NCBI GenBank assembly: GCA_024281995.1
Contig: JAMWZW010000006.1
Location: 1-64,000, forward strand
DNA: 64,000 bases
Direction of reading: 5' to 3'
Source of the DNA: Nitrosomonas sp.
GTDB taxonomy: Bacteria > Pseudomonadota > Gammaproteobacteria > Burkholderiales > Nitrosomonadaceae
The position numbers and the translations under genes are program-made. This document shows positions 45,334 to 54,014 of this stretch, one piece after another (positions within the stretch are counted from its first letter, which is position 1; each line of letters opens with the position of its first letter). The notes under the pieces are model-generated. The model was not told where the DNA came from. It saw nothing but the letters and a program-made list of their open reading frames with translations, and ran no database searches.

Positions 45334-48300
45334 TTACGCAAAATCCACCGTAATATTCTGCCCCACCAGCAATACCGCGTCTTCATTGGTATACGCGTGG
45401 TAATAACCAGAACCACGGGGGCCTTCGTCGATCCAGCCGCTATCTTCCACAATAATATGGCCTGCGGCATTGCCATTGACTTTTAGCGTATTGCTGGTAT
45501 CCGATAGATTGAGCAGACCGGCGGCGGTTAACGTCAGCGTGTTATCGCCTTGGCCGAACAAACAAAAAGTTTCAATACCGTTGATATTACTTCCAAAATC
45601 CGCCAGGCCGAGATTCAGGCCGTTACCGGCAAGATGCAGTACGTCGTTGCCTGCGCCACCAGCAACCGATACGAAATCGAGATCAGTCACGGTAATCTTG
45701 TCATTGCCCGCACCCGCTTTAAAGACATCCGCCCCGCCACGGCCAACCATCAGATCATTGCCGTCACCCGCTTCAAAAATCTCTGCGGCTGAGGTGCCGC
45801 GAAGAATATCGTCGTCGGGTGTACCTGGGATTGTAGGTAATTGACCACCGCCAAAATCGTGGCTGCCAAAAATGATATAACTAGAATTGGCACCCGTATC
45901 ACCTACGAGTAAGTCATCAAAACCATCACCATTCACATCTCCTGCACCACTCACTGAAGTACCTGATCGATTACCTGCTGCTCCATCCAGTTCGACAATG
46001 CTTTCACCATCTACAATAACTTTAGATAGATCCATCACAGCACTAAAATCGGAAGCACGCCCAAACACCACATAAGTGGTGCCCAAGTTATTATAGAGGT
46101 TCCCATCCGGGTCAGCGTTAGGCGCACCGACAAGCAAGTCACCAAAGCCGTCGCCGTTAATATCCCCGGCATTGCTAACCGACTTGCCTAAATAGTCAAA
46201 TTTAGTCACTCCATCTAGACGAAAACCGTTCTTACCATCGAGACTAGATAAATCCAATGTAGCCGCAAAACCTGCAGCCTTGCCGAACACTACATAACTG
46301 GACCCTGATCTAATTCCATTCGAGTCAGCTATTGGAGCACCAATAATTACATCATCAAAACCGTCGCCGTTGACGTCCCCGGCACTGCTAACCGATTCGT
46401 ACAATCTATCATAAGTGGCTACTCCATCAAGACGAAGACGAAAACCGTTACTGCCGTCGAGACTGGATAGATCCAAGGTAGCATCAAAATCAGATGCGTG
46501 CCCAAACACCACAAAACTTAAACCAGAACTTACTCCGTTCGAATCGGTACCAAGAGCGCCAACAATCACATCATCATAACCGTCGCCGTTGACATCTCCT
46601 GCATTGCTGACTGGTGAGCCTGAAAGATCAAACTCCCTCGCCCCGTCCAAACGAAAACCGTTACTGCCGTCGAGCTTAGATAGATCCATCGCGGCAGCAA
46701 AACCGGAAGCCCTGCCAAAAACCACAAAACTGGAACCATAGCCCTTCGGGTAAGCATAACCAGGTGCGCCGATAATTATGTCGTCAAAGCCGTCACCATT
46801 TATGTCCCCCGCACTGCTAACCGACATCCCCGAAATATCATACGTGGCTGCTCCATCCAGACGAAAACCGTTATTGCCATCGAGGCCGGATAGATCCATC
46901 GCTGCAGCAAAACCGGAAGCCCTGCCAAAAACCACAAAACTGGAACCAGAATCTATCCCATCCGAATCGACACCGCGAGATCCCACAATCACATCATCAA
47001 AACCGTCGCCGTTGATATCTCCTGCATTGCTGACCGACGAGCCCGAAAGATCAAGCTCCCCCGTCCCATCCAAACGAAAACCGTTGCTGCCGTCGAGACT
47101 GGATAGATCCATTGCGGCAACAAAACCGGACTCCTTGCCAAACACCACATAACTGGAGCCAGAAAATCGGCCATTCGGATCAGCGCCAGGAGCCCCGACA
47201 ATCACATCATCGAAACCATCGCCGTTGATGTCCCCTGCATTGCTAACCGAATCACTTGCTCCATCCAAGCGGAAACCATTACTGCCATCAAGATCAGTAA
47301 AAATAATTGTGCCTTTACCTGTATCTTTCGGGCCATCTGTATCAATATTCCTTTTTACCCTTAGTACTATCTCGCCATTGGTAAAAAGACGATAAATGCC
47401 CTCGGTACCAGCGAACTTCCACTCTTCCATGAGTCCAATAACACGATCGCCCTCATCGCCATTGATTGTAAAAGTATGAGTGGTGTCTGACAGACTGACC
47501 AAATCCGACAAGGATAGCGTTAATGTATTACTACCATTTCTCGTCATATCAATGGTTTCAAGACCATCAAGCCTATCGTGAAAGTCGGCCAAATTCAGAT
47601 CCAAACCGTTCCCCCTCAATTTCAACGTGTCGCTGCCCAAGCCGCCATCCACCCGTTGAAAATCAAGATCAACGACCGAAATGGTATCGTCACCGGCATC
47701 ACCGTAAAATATATCGGCTCCACCCAATCCATTAATGAAATCATTGCCGTCACCCGCTTCAAAGCGCTCTGCCAGGATCGTGCCTACGAGAAAATCTTGT
47801 TCGGAAGTTCCTCGATACACGGCCTCATTTAAAAAACTTCCACCAAACACCACATAACTGGCACCGCTCGGAACAATATCAGGAGCCCCAATAATCAAAT
47901 CATTAACGCCATCATTATTGACATCTCCGGCGCTGCTGACTGAACTGCCAAACTCCCCGCCATTGCCTTCTAAACGAAACCCGCTCGTACCCTCTAAGCT
48001 GGATAGATCCAACACGGCATCAAAGCCGGATGCTCTGCCAAAGATTACATAACTGACTCCACCATGATCACCACTGGAGTTTCTAGCTCGAGGGGCGCCG
48101 ATAATCACATCATCGAAACCATCGTCGTTGACATCCCCAGCACTACTGACTGACATGCCAAAATGATCATAAGCTTCGAACCCATCCACGCGAAAACCAT
48201 TATGGCCATCCAAAGTTGTTAAATCCATCGCAGCAGAAAAGCCGGAAGCCTTACCAAACACCACGTAGCTGGAACCAGACTCAGCGCCATTCAAATCAGC

Positions 48301-49278
48301 ATGATAAGCACCGACAATGATGTCATCAAAGCCGTCACCATTGATATCTCCCGCGCTGCTGACCGATTTGCTTGCACTTCCTAAACCACTTAACTGAAAA
48401 CCGTTATTGCCATCAAGGCTGGATAAATCCATAGCAGCAGCAAAACCGGAGGCACGCCCAAACACTAAATAACTGGACTCAGAAGAATATTTAGTAATGA
48501 TGAGTACATCATCAAAACCGTCACCATTGACATCCCCCGCACCACTGACCAAATTGCCCGCTCTATCAGATCCATCCGCCCCATCCAGACGAAAACCATT
48601 GTTACCGTCGAGACTGGATAAGTCAAATGTGGCATCAAAACCGGAAGCCTGACCAAACATCATGTAACTAGCTCCTTGAGCACCGACAATCACATCATCA
48701 AAGCCGTCGCCATTGACATCCCCGGCGCTACTGACTTCAACGCTCAAACTTTCACCTACATTCAGCCGAAACCCGTCGCTACCATTAAGATTAGATAAGT
48801 TGATATCAGCAGCAAAACCGGAAGCCTGGCCAAACACCACGTATCCAGCACCGGGGTGGTCACGCGGATTGTCATAGTAGTCGTAAAAACCCGGAGCTCC
48901 AATAATGACATCGTCAAAACCGTCACCATTGATATCTCCGGCATCGCTGACTAAAAAGGGAGATGAACCAGAATATTCATCATAGCGATTAAAACCGTTA
49001 TAAAGACGAAAACCGTTATTACCGTCCAAGCTAGCTAAATTTTCCGCAGCATTGAAACCGCCCGCCTTACCGAATATGACATAACTGTGACCTTCGGGAA
49101 TGGCGTCAGGATAAGTATAAAAAGCGCCAATCATCACATCATCAAAACCATCGCCATTAATATCCCCCGCACTGCTGACCGATCTCCCTGAATCACCAAA
49201 TTCAAAACCTCGCTCTCCATCCAAGCGAAACCCATTGCTCCCATTAAGTATGGATACATTAATAACTGGAATTGCCAT
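45334..49278 (-). CDS. FG-GAP propeller protein 5, double module (fourteen blades)
   Basis: The 1314-residue protein contains two complete modules in one frame. Module one has seven blades (to about residue 485), an RTX-like segment (GDGNDFINGLGGADIFYGDA) and a diverged C-terminal domain (about 540-650, GLETIDMTRNGSNTLTLSL). A short linker (DTDGPKDTGKGTIIFTDLDG, about 640-660) leads to a second seven-blade propeller and the common RTX/C-terminal end. Blade 7 of module one has a changed calcium loop (DVNNDGVNDLII) and blade 6 has DVNDDG. The layout looks like fusion of two neighbouring genes with loss of stop, spacer and start. It has an AAGGAG leader and no signal peptide. Confidence 0.85.
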   Translation of the reverse strand: MAIPVINVSILNGSNGFRLDGERGFEFGDSGRSVSSAGDINGDGFDDVMIGAFYTYPDAIPEGHSYVIFGKAGGFNAAENLASLDGNNGFRLYNGFNRYDEYSGSSPFLVSDAGDINGDGFDDVIIGAPGFYDYYDNPRDHPGAGYVVFGQASGFAADINLSNLNGSDGFRLNVGESLSVEVSSAGDVNGDGFDDVIVGAQGASYMMFGQASGFDATFDLSSLDGNNGFRLDGADGSDRAGNLVSGAGDVNGDGFDDVLIITKYSSESSYLVFGRASGFAAAMDLSSLDGNNGFQLSGLGSASKSVSSAGDINGDGFDDIIVGAYHADLNGAESGSSYVVFGKASGFSAAMDLTTLDGHNGFRVDGFEAYDHFGMSVSSAGDVNDDGFDDVIIGAPRARNSSGDHGGVSYVIFGRASGFDAVLDLSSLEGTSGFRLEGNGGEFGSSVSSAGDVNNDGVNDLIIGAPDIVPSGASYVVFGGSFLNEAVYRGTSEQDFLVGTILAERFEAGDGNDFINGLGGADIFYGDAGDDTISVVDLDFQRVDGGLGSDTLKLRGNGLDLNLADFHDRLDGLETIDMTRNGSNTLTLSLSDLVSLSDTTHTFTINGDEGDRVIGLMEEWKFAGTEGIYRLFTNGEIVLRVKRNIDTDGPKDTGKGTIIFTDLDGSNGFRLDGASDSVSNAGDINGDGFDDVIVGAPGADPNGRFSGSSYVVFGKESGFVAAMDLSSLDGSNGFRLDGTGELDLSGSSVSNAGDINGDGFDDVIVGSRGVDSDGIDSGSSFVVFGRASGFAAAMDLSGLDGNNGFRLDGAATYDISGMSVSSAGDINGDGFDDIIIGAPGYAYPKGYGSSFVVFGRASGFAAAMDLSKLDGSNGFRLDGAREFDLSGSPVSNAGDVNGDGYDDVIVGALGTDSNGVSSGLSFVVFGHASDFDATLDLSSLDGSNGFRLRLDGVATYDRLYESVSSAGDVNGDGFDDVIIGAPIADSNGIRSGSSYVVFGKAAGFAATLDLSSLDGKNGFRLDGVTKFDYLGKSVSNAGDINGDGFGDLLVGAPNADPDGNLYNNLGTTYVVFGRASDFSAVMDLSKVIVDGESIVELDGAAGNRSGTSVSGAGDVNGDGFDDLLVGDTGANSSYIIFGSHDFGGGQLPTIPGTPDDDILRGTSAAEIFEAGDGNDLMVGRGGADVFKAGAGNDKITVTDLDFVSVAGGAGNDVLHLAGNGLNLGLADFGSNINGIETFCLFGQGDNTLTLTAAGLLNLSDTSNTLKVNGNAAGHIIVEDSGWIDEGPRGSGYYHAYTNEDAVLLVGQNITVDFA

Positions 49279-49358
49279 GATAAAATCTCCTTATATATTG
49301 AATAATTAATCAGGCTGCTTTAGAAGTACTGCAAGTAATGCATTGATGTAACTTTCCG
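49279..49358. repeat. Duplicated intergenic spacer, copy B
   Basis: This 80-base spacer is identical, by eye, to that at 53935-54014 and close to 43212-43296. It carries the AAGGAGATTTTATC leader of the gene to its left and the 3' flank of the gene to its right. Confidence 0.8.
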
Positions 49359-50720
49359 CTACGTAAAATCCACCGTAATATTCTGCCCCACCAGCAATAC
49401 CGCATCGTCATTGGTGTACACATGGTAATAACCGGAACCGCGGCTGCCACCATCGACCCAGCCGCCATCTTCCACAATGATGTGGCCTGTGGCATTGCCA
49501 TTGACTTTCAGCGTATTGCTGGTATCCGATAGATTAAGCAAATCGGCGGAGGTTAACGTCAGCGTGTTGTCACCTTGGCCGAACAAACAAAAGGTTTCAA
49601 TGCCGCTGATATCTCCGTCAAAATCCGCCAGGTCGAGATTCAAGCCGTTACCGGCAAGATGCAGCACGTCGTTGCCGGTGCCGCCAGCAACCGATGCAAA
49701 ATCGAGATCGGTCACGGTAATCTTGTCATTGCCCGCGCCCGCTTTAAAGACATCCGCCCCGCCACGGCCAACCATCAGATCGTTGCCGTCACCCGCTTCA
49801 AAAATATCCGCGCCAGATGTACCTTTGAGAACATCATCCCCAGGCGTACCCGCAATGACATTACCGCCACCGCCAAAATCGCTGCGGCCAAAGATGACAT
49901 AACTGGAACCGGAACTTTCATTGCCATTGGGATCTGCACCATCAGCAGCAATGATCAAATCATCGAAACCATCGCCGTTGATATCCCCCGCGCTACTTAT
50001 TGACCTGCCTAAAAAATCATATGTGGCTAGCCCGTCAATACGAAAACCATTGTTTCCATTTAAGCTGGATAATTTTAACGCGGCATCAAAACCGGAAGCT
50101 TTGCCGAATATCACATAACTTGACCCCGAGTAAGCACCGTTGGGATGGGCGTAATACGTGCTAACCATGACATCATCGAAACCATCGCCGTTGACATCCC
50201 CGGCACCGTTGACAGAAGACCCTGAAAAATCATTGATCGCTGTGCCATCCAAGCGGAAACCATTGCGGCCATTGAGACTGGATACATCCAAAGTAGCGCC
50301 AAATCTTGAAGACTTACCGAATACTACATAACTGGACCCAGCGTTATAGACATCATTCGGATCCGCGCCACCAGCGCCGATAATCACATCGCCGAAACCA
50401 TCGCCGTTGACATCCCCCGCATTACTGGCTGAACTGAAAAAAAATCGACTGGGTTCCAGCTTAACCAGACGAAAGCCGTTGCTGCCATCGATACTCGTCA
50501 AATCCGAAGCAGCACTGAAACCGGATGATTTACCAAACACTACATAGGTAATACCTGGATAAGTAGCACCGTGAGCAAAGATGAGCAAATCATCCAAACC
50601 ATCACCATTGATATCTCCGGCACCACTAACGATCCCACCTGACATATCATATGTTAGCGTCCCATCGAGACGAAAGCCATTGCGACCGTTGAGACTCGAT
50701 AGATTAATTATTTTCCCCAT
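49359..50720 (-). CDS. FG-GAP propeller protein 6, shortened (four blades)
   Basis: The 453-residue protein starts MGKIINLSSLNGRNGFRLDG at ATG 50720; an upstream GTG start (50753) is possible but lacks a ribosome site. It has only four blades (loops GDGLDDLLIFAHG, GDGFGDVIIGAGG, GDGFDDVMVSTYY and GDGFDDLIIAADG). These run in frame into the common RTX-like segment and C-terminal domain. A single chain cannot close a seven-blade ring. It may have lost three blades by recombination between repeats, and it might pair with another chain or be a non-functional relic, although the frame is intact. Confidence 0.8.
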   Translation of the reverse strand: MGKIINLSSLNGRNGFRLDGTLTYDMSGGIVSGAGDINGDGLDDLLIFAHGATYPGITYVVFGKSSGFSAASDLTSIDGSNGFRLVKLEPSRFFFSSASNAGDVNGDGFGDVIIGAGGADPNDVYNAGSSYVVFGKSSRFGATLDVSSLNGRNGFRLDGTAINDFSGSSVNGAGDVNGDGFDDVMVSTYYAHPNGAYSGSSYVIFGKASGFDAALKLSSLNGNNGFRIDGLATYDFLGRSISSAGDINGDGFDDLIIAADGADPNGNESSGSSYVIFGRSDFGGGGNVIAGTPGDDVLKGTSGADIFEAGDGNDLMVGRGGADVFKAGAGNDKITVTDLDFASVAGGTGNDVLHLAGNGLNLDLADFDGDISGIETFCLFGQGDNTLTLTSADLLNLSDTSNTLKVNGNATGHIIVEDGGWVDGGSRGSGYYHVYTNDDAVLLVGQNITVDFT

Positions 50721-50906
50721 GATTAAAATTCCTAAAGTAAAATTTATTGCCACGTATCAAATACCGGGAGTAATAACCGCATTCTTTTAAGATTGAACAC
50801 AGTTTTCCCGCTTGCTTATTTTTTTACACGATCACAACACCGGTAAATTTTTAAAAATTAACGTTATGATTTATTTTCTACTTATTTGGGAAAGATAATT
50901 TGATCT

Positions 50907-51812
50907 ATGACAACATCCGTTAACGTGTTCATCCTGGGTCATGGTGAAATGGGCCAAGCGATGGAGTACCTGCTTAAAGATCACCATTCATTGGCAATCT
51001 GGGAAAAATTTCCGCGCACCAACCATCGTTACATTTCTTTGGTAGAAGGCGCCTCGCATGCAGATATTGCGCTATTCTGCCTGCCAGTCAATCCGCATCG
51101 TGAAGTCACGCAGCAACTCGCGCCGTTACTGAAAAAAACCTGTGTCTGTGTCAGCATTGCCAAGGGATTGGATGAAGCAGGTAAAAATGCCGCGCAAATT
51201 TTTGCGGAGAATTTACCGGCAAATCAGCCTTATGCATTATTGTATGGTCCGATGATTTCCGAAGAGATCCGCGCAGGGCGGTATGCATTTGGTCAATTGG
51301 GCTGCCGCGATATTGCCACATTCCACATTATGCAAAATTGTTTTTGCCACACCCGGCTGTACTTGCAGCACACCTTTGATATCACCGGCATCAGTTGGTC
51401 GGTGATATTAAAAAATGTCTATGCGATGGCGTTCGGCATGGCCGACGAACTGGAACTTGGCGATAATGTGCGCGGTTATTTGGCAGCCGCAGCTTTGCAG
51501 GAGTTGAATCAAATCGTGCTCGGCATGGGCGGACAAGCCGGTACCCCGTATCATCTGGCAGGATTGGGCGATTTGATCACCACCGCCACCAGCGCAAGCT
51601 CGCATCACCATGAATTAGGGCGCAGACTGGCCAGGGGAGAAACCAATGATATCACCGGCGAAGGGCCGCACACTTTGGCAATGATCAATCAGCACCGGCT
51701 ATTTGACACCCGCAAATATCCGCTTTTCCAGTTCATTCATTCGATTATGCAGCAACCATGCGACGTGCGCCTGAAATTTCATAGTTATCTCGAACAGCTT
51801 GATGCGGGCTAA
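50907..51812 (+). CDS. gpsA: GpsA-family glycerol-3-phosphate dehydrogenase paralog
   Basis: The 301-residue protein fits the NAD(P)-dependent glycerol-3-phosphate dehydrogenase family. It has GHGEMG near the N-terminus as the nucleotide loop, then LFCLPVNPH and SIAKGLDEAG. The catalytic lysine is in ILKNVYAMAFGMADELEL, with GLGDLITTATSASSHHHELG and GRRLARGET further on. It is shorter than usual GpsA by about 30 residues, mostly between the nucleotide loop and the second strand. It is the only plus-strand gene inside the propeller array. It may be the sole GpsA of the genome or a divergent paralog; this window cannot decide. Confidence 0.8.
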   Translation: MTTSVNVFILGHGEMGQAMEYLLKDHHSLAIWEKFPRTNHRYISLVEGASHADIALFCLPVNPHREVTQQLAPLLKKTCVCVSIAKGLDEAGKNAAQIFAENLPANQPYALLYGPMISEEIRAGRYAFGQLGCRDIATFHIMQNCFCHTRLYLQHTFDITGISWSVILKNVYAMAFGMADELELGDNVRGYLAAAALQELNQIVLGMGGQAGTPYHLAGLGDLITTATSASSHHHELGRRLARGETNDITGEGPHTLAMINQHRLFDTRKYPLFQFIHSIMQQPCDVRLKFHSYLEQLDAG

Positions 51813-51879
51813 CCCCTTAAATCACACCACTAATAATGCAGTCATACTTTGGCGTAATCTTCTAAAACGTATCCTACCG

Positions 51880-53934
51880 TTAGACAAAATCAATCGTGAT
51901 ATTCTGACCCACCAGCAATACCGCATCGTCATTGGTGTACACATGGTAATAACCGGAGCCGCGGCTGCCACCATCGACCCAGTCGCTATCTTCCACAATG
52001 ATGTGGCCTGCGGCATTGCCATTGACTTTCAGCGTATTGCTGGTATCCGATAGATTAAGCAAATCGGCGGAGGTTAACGTCAGCGTGTTGTCACCTTGGC
52101 CGAACAAACAAAAGGTTTCAATGCCGCTGATGTTACTGCCAAAATCCGCCAGGTCGAGATTCAGGCCGTTACCGGCAAGGTGCAGCACATCGTTGCCCGC
52201 GCCACCAGCAACCGATACAAAATCGAGATCGGTCACGGTAATTTTGTCATTGCCCGCGCCCGCTTTAAAGACATCCGCCCCGCCACGGCCAACCATCAGA
52301 TCGTTGCCATCGCCCGCTTCAAAAATATCCGCTGCTGATGTGCCCTTGAGGACATCATCCCCGGGCGTGCCCGCAATGACATTGCCGCCGCCATCGCCAA
52401 AATCGCGGCTGCCAAAGATGACGTAGCTGGAACCGGAATCCTCACCGTTCGGATCAGCGCCAGGAGCGCCAACTATCAAATCGTCAAAACCGTCGCCGTT
52501 GACATCTCCTGCGCTACTGACCGATGACCCCGCCGAATCACTCTCCCTTACTCCATTTAGACGAAAACCATCATTGCCGTCCAGGCGTGCTAAGTTAATC
52601 GTGGCACTAAAACCTGAAGCTTTGCCAAATATCACATGGCTGGAATTGGTATAGTATCCGCTCGAGTCAGCAACTAAGGCTGAGATAATCGAATCGTCAA
52701 AGCCATCCCCGTTGACATCTCCCGCGCTGCTGATCACTCTGCCCAAATAATCACCGGCTATTGCGCTATCGAGGCGGAAACCATTATTGCCATCAAGCGT
52801 GGATAAATCCAATGTGGCACTAAACCCCGAAGCTTTGCCAAACACCACGTAACTGGAACCGGATTGACCACCGTTCGGGTCAGCGTTAGGAGCACCAATA
52901 ATCAAGTCATCAAAACCATCGCCGTTAACATCGCCGACATTGCTAACCGTAAAACCCAACTGGTCACCTGCCGCCACGCCATCCAGACGAAAACCGTTAT
53001 TACCGTCGAGACTAGACAAATCCAGTGTGGCATCAAAACCGGAAGCACGTCCAAACACCACGTAACTGGAACCGGAGAAATTGCCGTTCGGGTCAGCTAA
53101 AGGAGCGCCAATAATCACATCATCAAACCCATCGCCGTTGACGTCCCCCGCATTGCTGACCGAAGAACCCATCTCATCATACGACGGTATTTCTCGAATC
53201 AAACGGAAACCATTACTGCCATCCAAACTGGATACACTCATCTGCGCACTAAATCCTCCGGCCTTGCCAAATACTATATAACTGGCATCGAAGCCGGTGC
53301 TCAGAAAAGGGTTGGGCGCACCAAGAATTAGATCATCGAAACCATCACCGTTAAAATCTCCGGCACTACTGACAGAACTTCTACCAGATAAACCCTGTGT
53401 CACGCGAAAACCATTGTTGCCATTCAGGCTGGACAAATCCAACGCGGGGCTAAAACTCGAGGACTTGCCAAATACCACGTAACTGTAGCCAACATGTCGA
53501 GGATAAATACCGGAAGAACCATCACGAAAAAGAGCACCGACCAGCACATCATCAAAACCATCTCCGTTGATATCACCTGCATTGCTGACCGTGTCTGTGC
53601 GTATCGAATAAAGACCACCCAGTATAGTAGTTGATTCACCATCCAAACGAAAACCATTGTTGCCATCCAGGCTGGACAAATCCAGCGTAGCATTAAACCC
53701 CGACGCTTTACCAAACACCACATAGCCCGCGCCAGAACCATAGCCCGTATAGACCGCGCCAGAATTCTGATCAACTCCATTGGCACCGATAATCACATCA
53801 TCAAAGCCATCGCCGTTGACGTCGCCTGCGTTGCTCACATCAGATCCCGATCGGTCATCTGCCGCCACGCCATCAAGACGAAAGCCATTATTGCCATCGA
53901 GACTGGATAAATTGATGCTATTAATAATTGCCAT
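51880..53934 (-). CDS. FG-GAP propeller protein 7 (seven blades, RTX C-terminus)
   Basis: The 684-residue protein starts MAIINSINLSSLDGNNGFRL and has seven blades. Blades 1-4 are close in sequence to blades 1-4 of propeller protein 8 (shared features: GLYSIRTDTVSNAGDINGDG against SLYAIRTDTVSDAGDINGDG, and the GFSPALDLSS and FDASYIVFGKAGGFSA types), so these two share a recent ancestor. Blade 5 has VGDVNGDG, blade 6 GFDDSIISALVADSS. The C-terminal part is the common type. It is convergent with gpsA, 67 bases away. Confidence 0.85.
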   Translation of the reverse strand: MAIINSINLSSLDGNNGFRLDGVAADDRSGSDVSNAGDVNGDGFDDVIIGANGVDQNSGAVYTGYGSGAGYVVFGKASGFNATLDLSSLDGNNGFRLDGESTTILGGLYSIRTDTVSNAGDINGDGFDDVLVGALFRDGSSGIYPRHVGYSYVVFGKSSSFSPALDLSSLNGNNGFRVTQGLSGRSSVSSAGDFNGDGFDDLILGAPNPFLSTGFDASYIVFGKAGGFSAQMSVSSLDGSNGFRLIREIPSYDEMGSSVSNAGDVNGDGFDDVIIGAPLADPNGNFSGSSYVVFGRASGFDATLDLSSLDGNNGFRLDGVAAGDQLGFTVSNVGDVNGDGFDDLIIGAPNADPNGGQSGSSYVVFGKASGFSATLDLSTLDGNNGFRLDSAIAGDYLGRVISSAGDVNGDGFDDSIISALVADSSGYYTNSSHVIFGKASGFSATINLARLDGNDGFRLNGVRESDSAGSSVSSAGDVNGDGFDDLIVGAPGADPNGEDSGSSYVIFGSRDFGDGGGNVIAGTPGDDVLKGTSAADIFEAGDGNDLMVGRGGADVFKAGAGNDKITVTDLDFVSVAGGAGNDVLHLAGNGLNLDLADFGSNISGIETFCLFGQGDNTLTLTSADLLNLSDTSNTLKVNGNAAGHIIVEDSDWVDGGSRGSGYYHVYTNDDAVLLVGQNITIDFV

Positions 53935-54014
53935 GATAAAATCTCCTTATATATTGAATAATTAATCAGGCTGCTTTAGAAGTACTGCAAGTAATGCATT
54001 GATGTAACTTTCCG
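53935..54014. repeat. Duplicated intergenic spacer, copy C
   Basis: The same 80-base spacer as at 49279-49358. Since it continues into the flanking gene ends without a break, the duplicated unit probably covered the end of one gene, the spacer and the start of the next. Confidence 0.8.
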
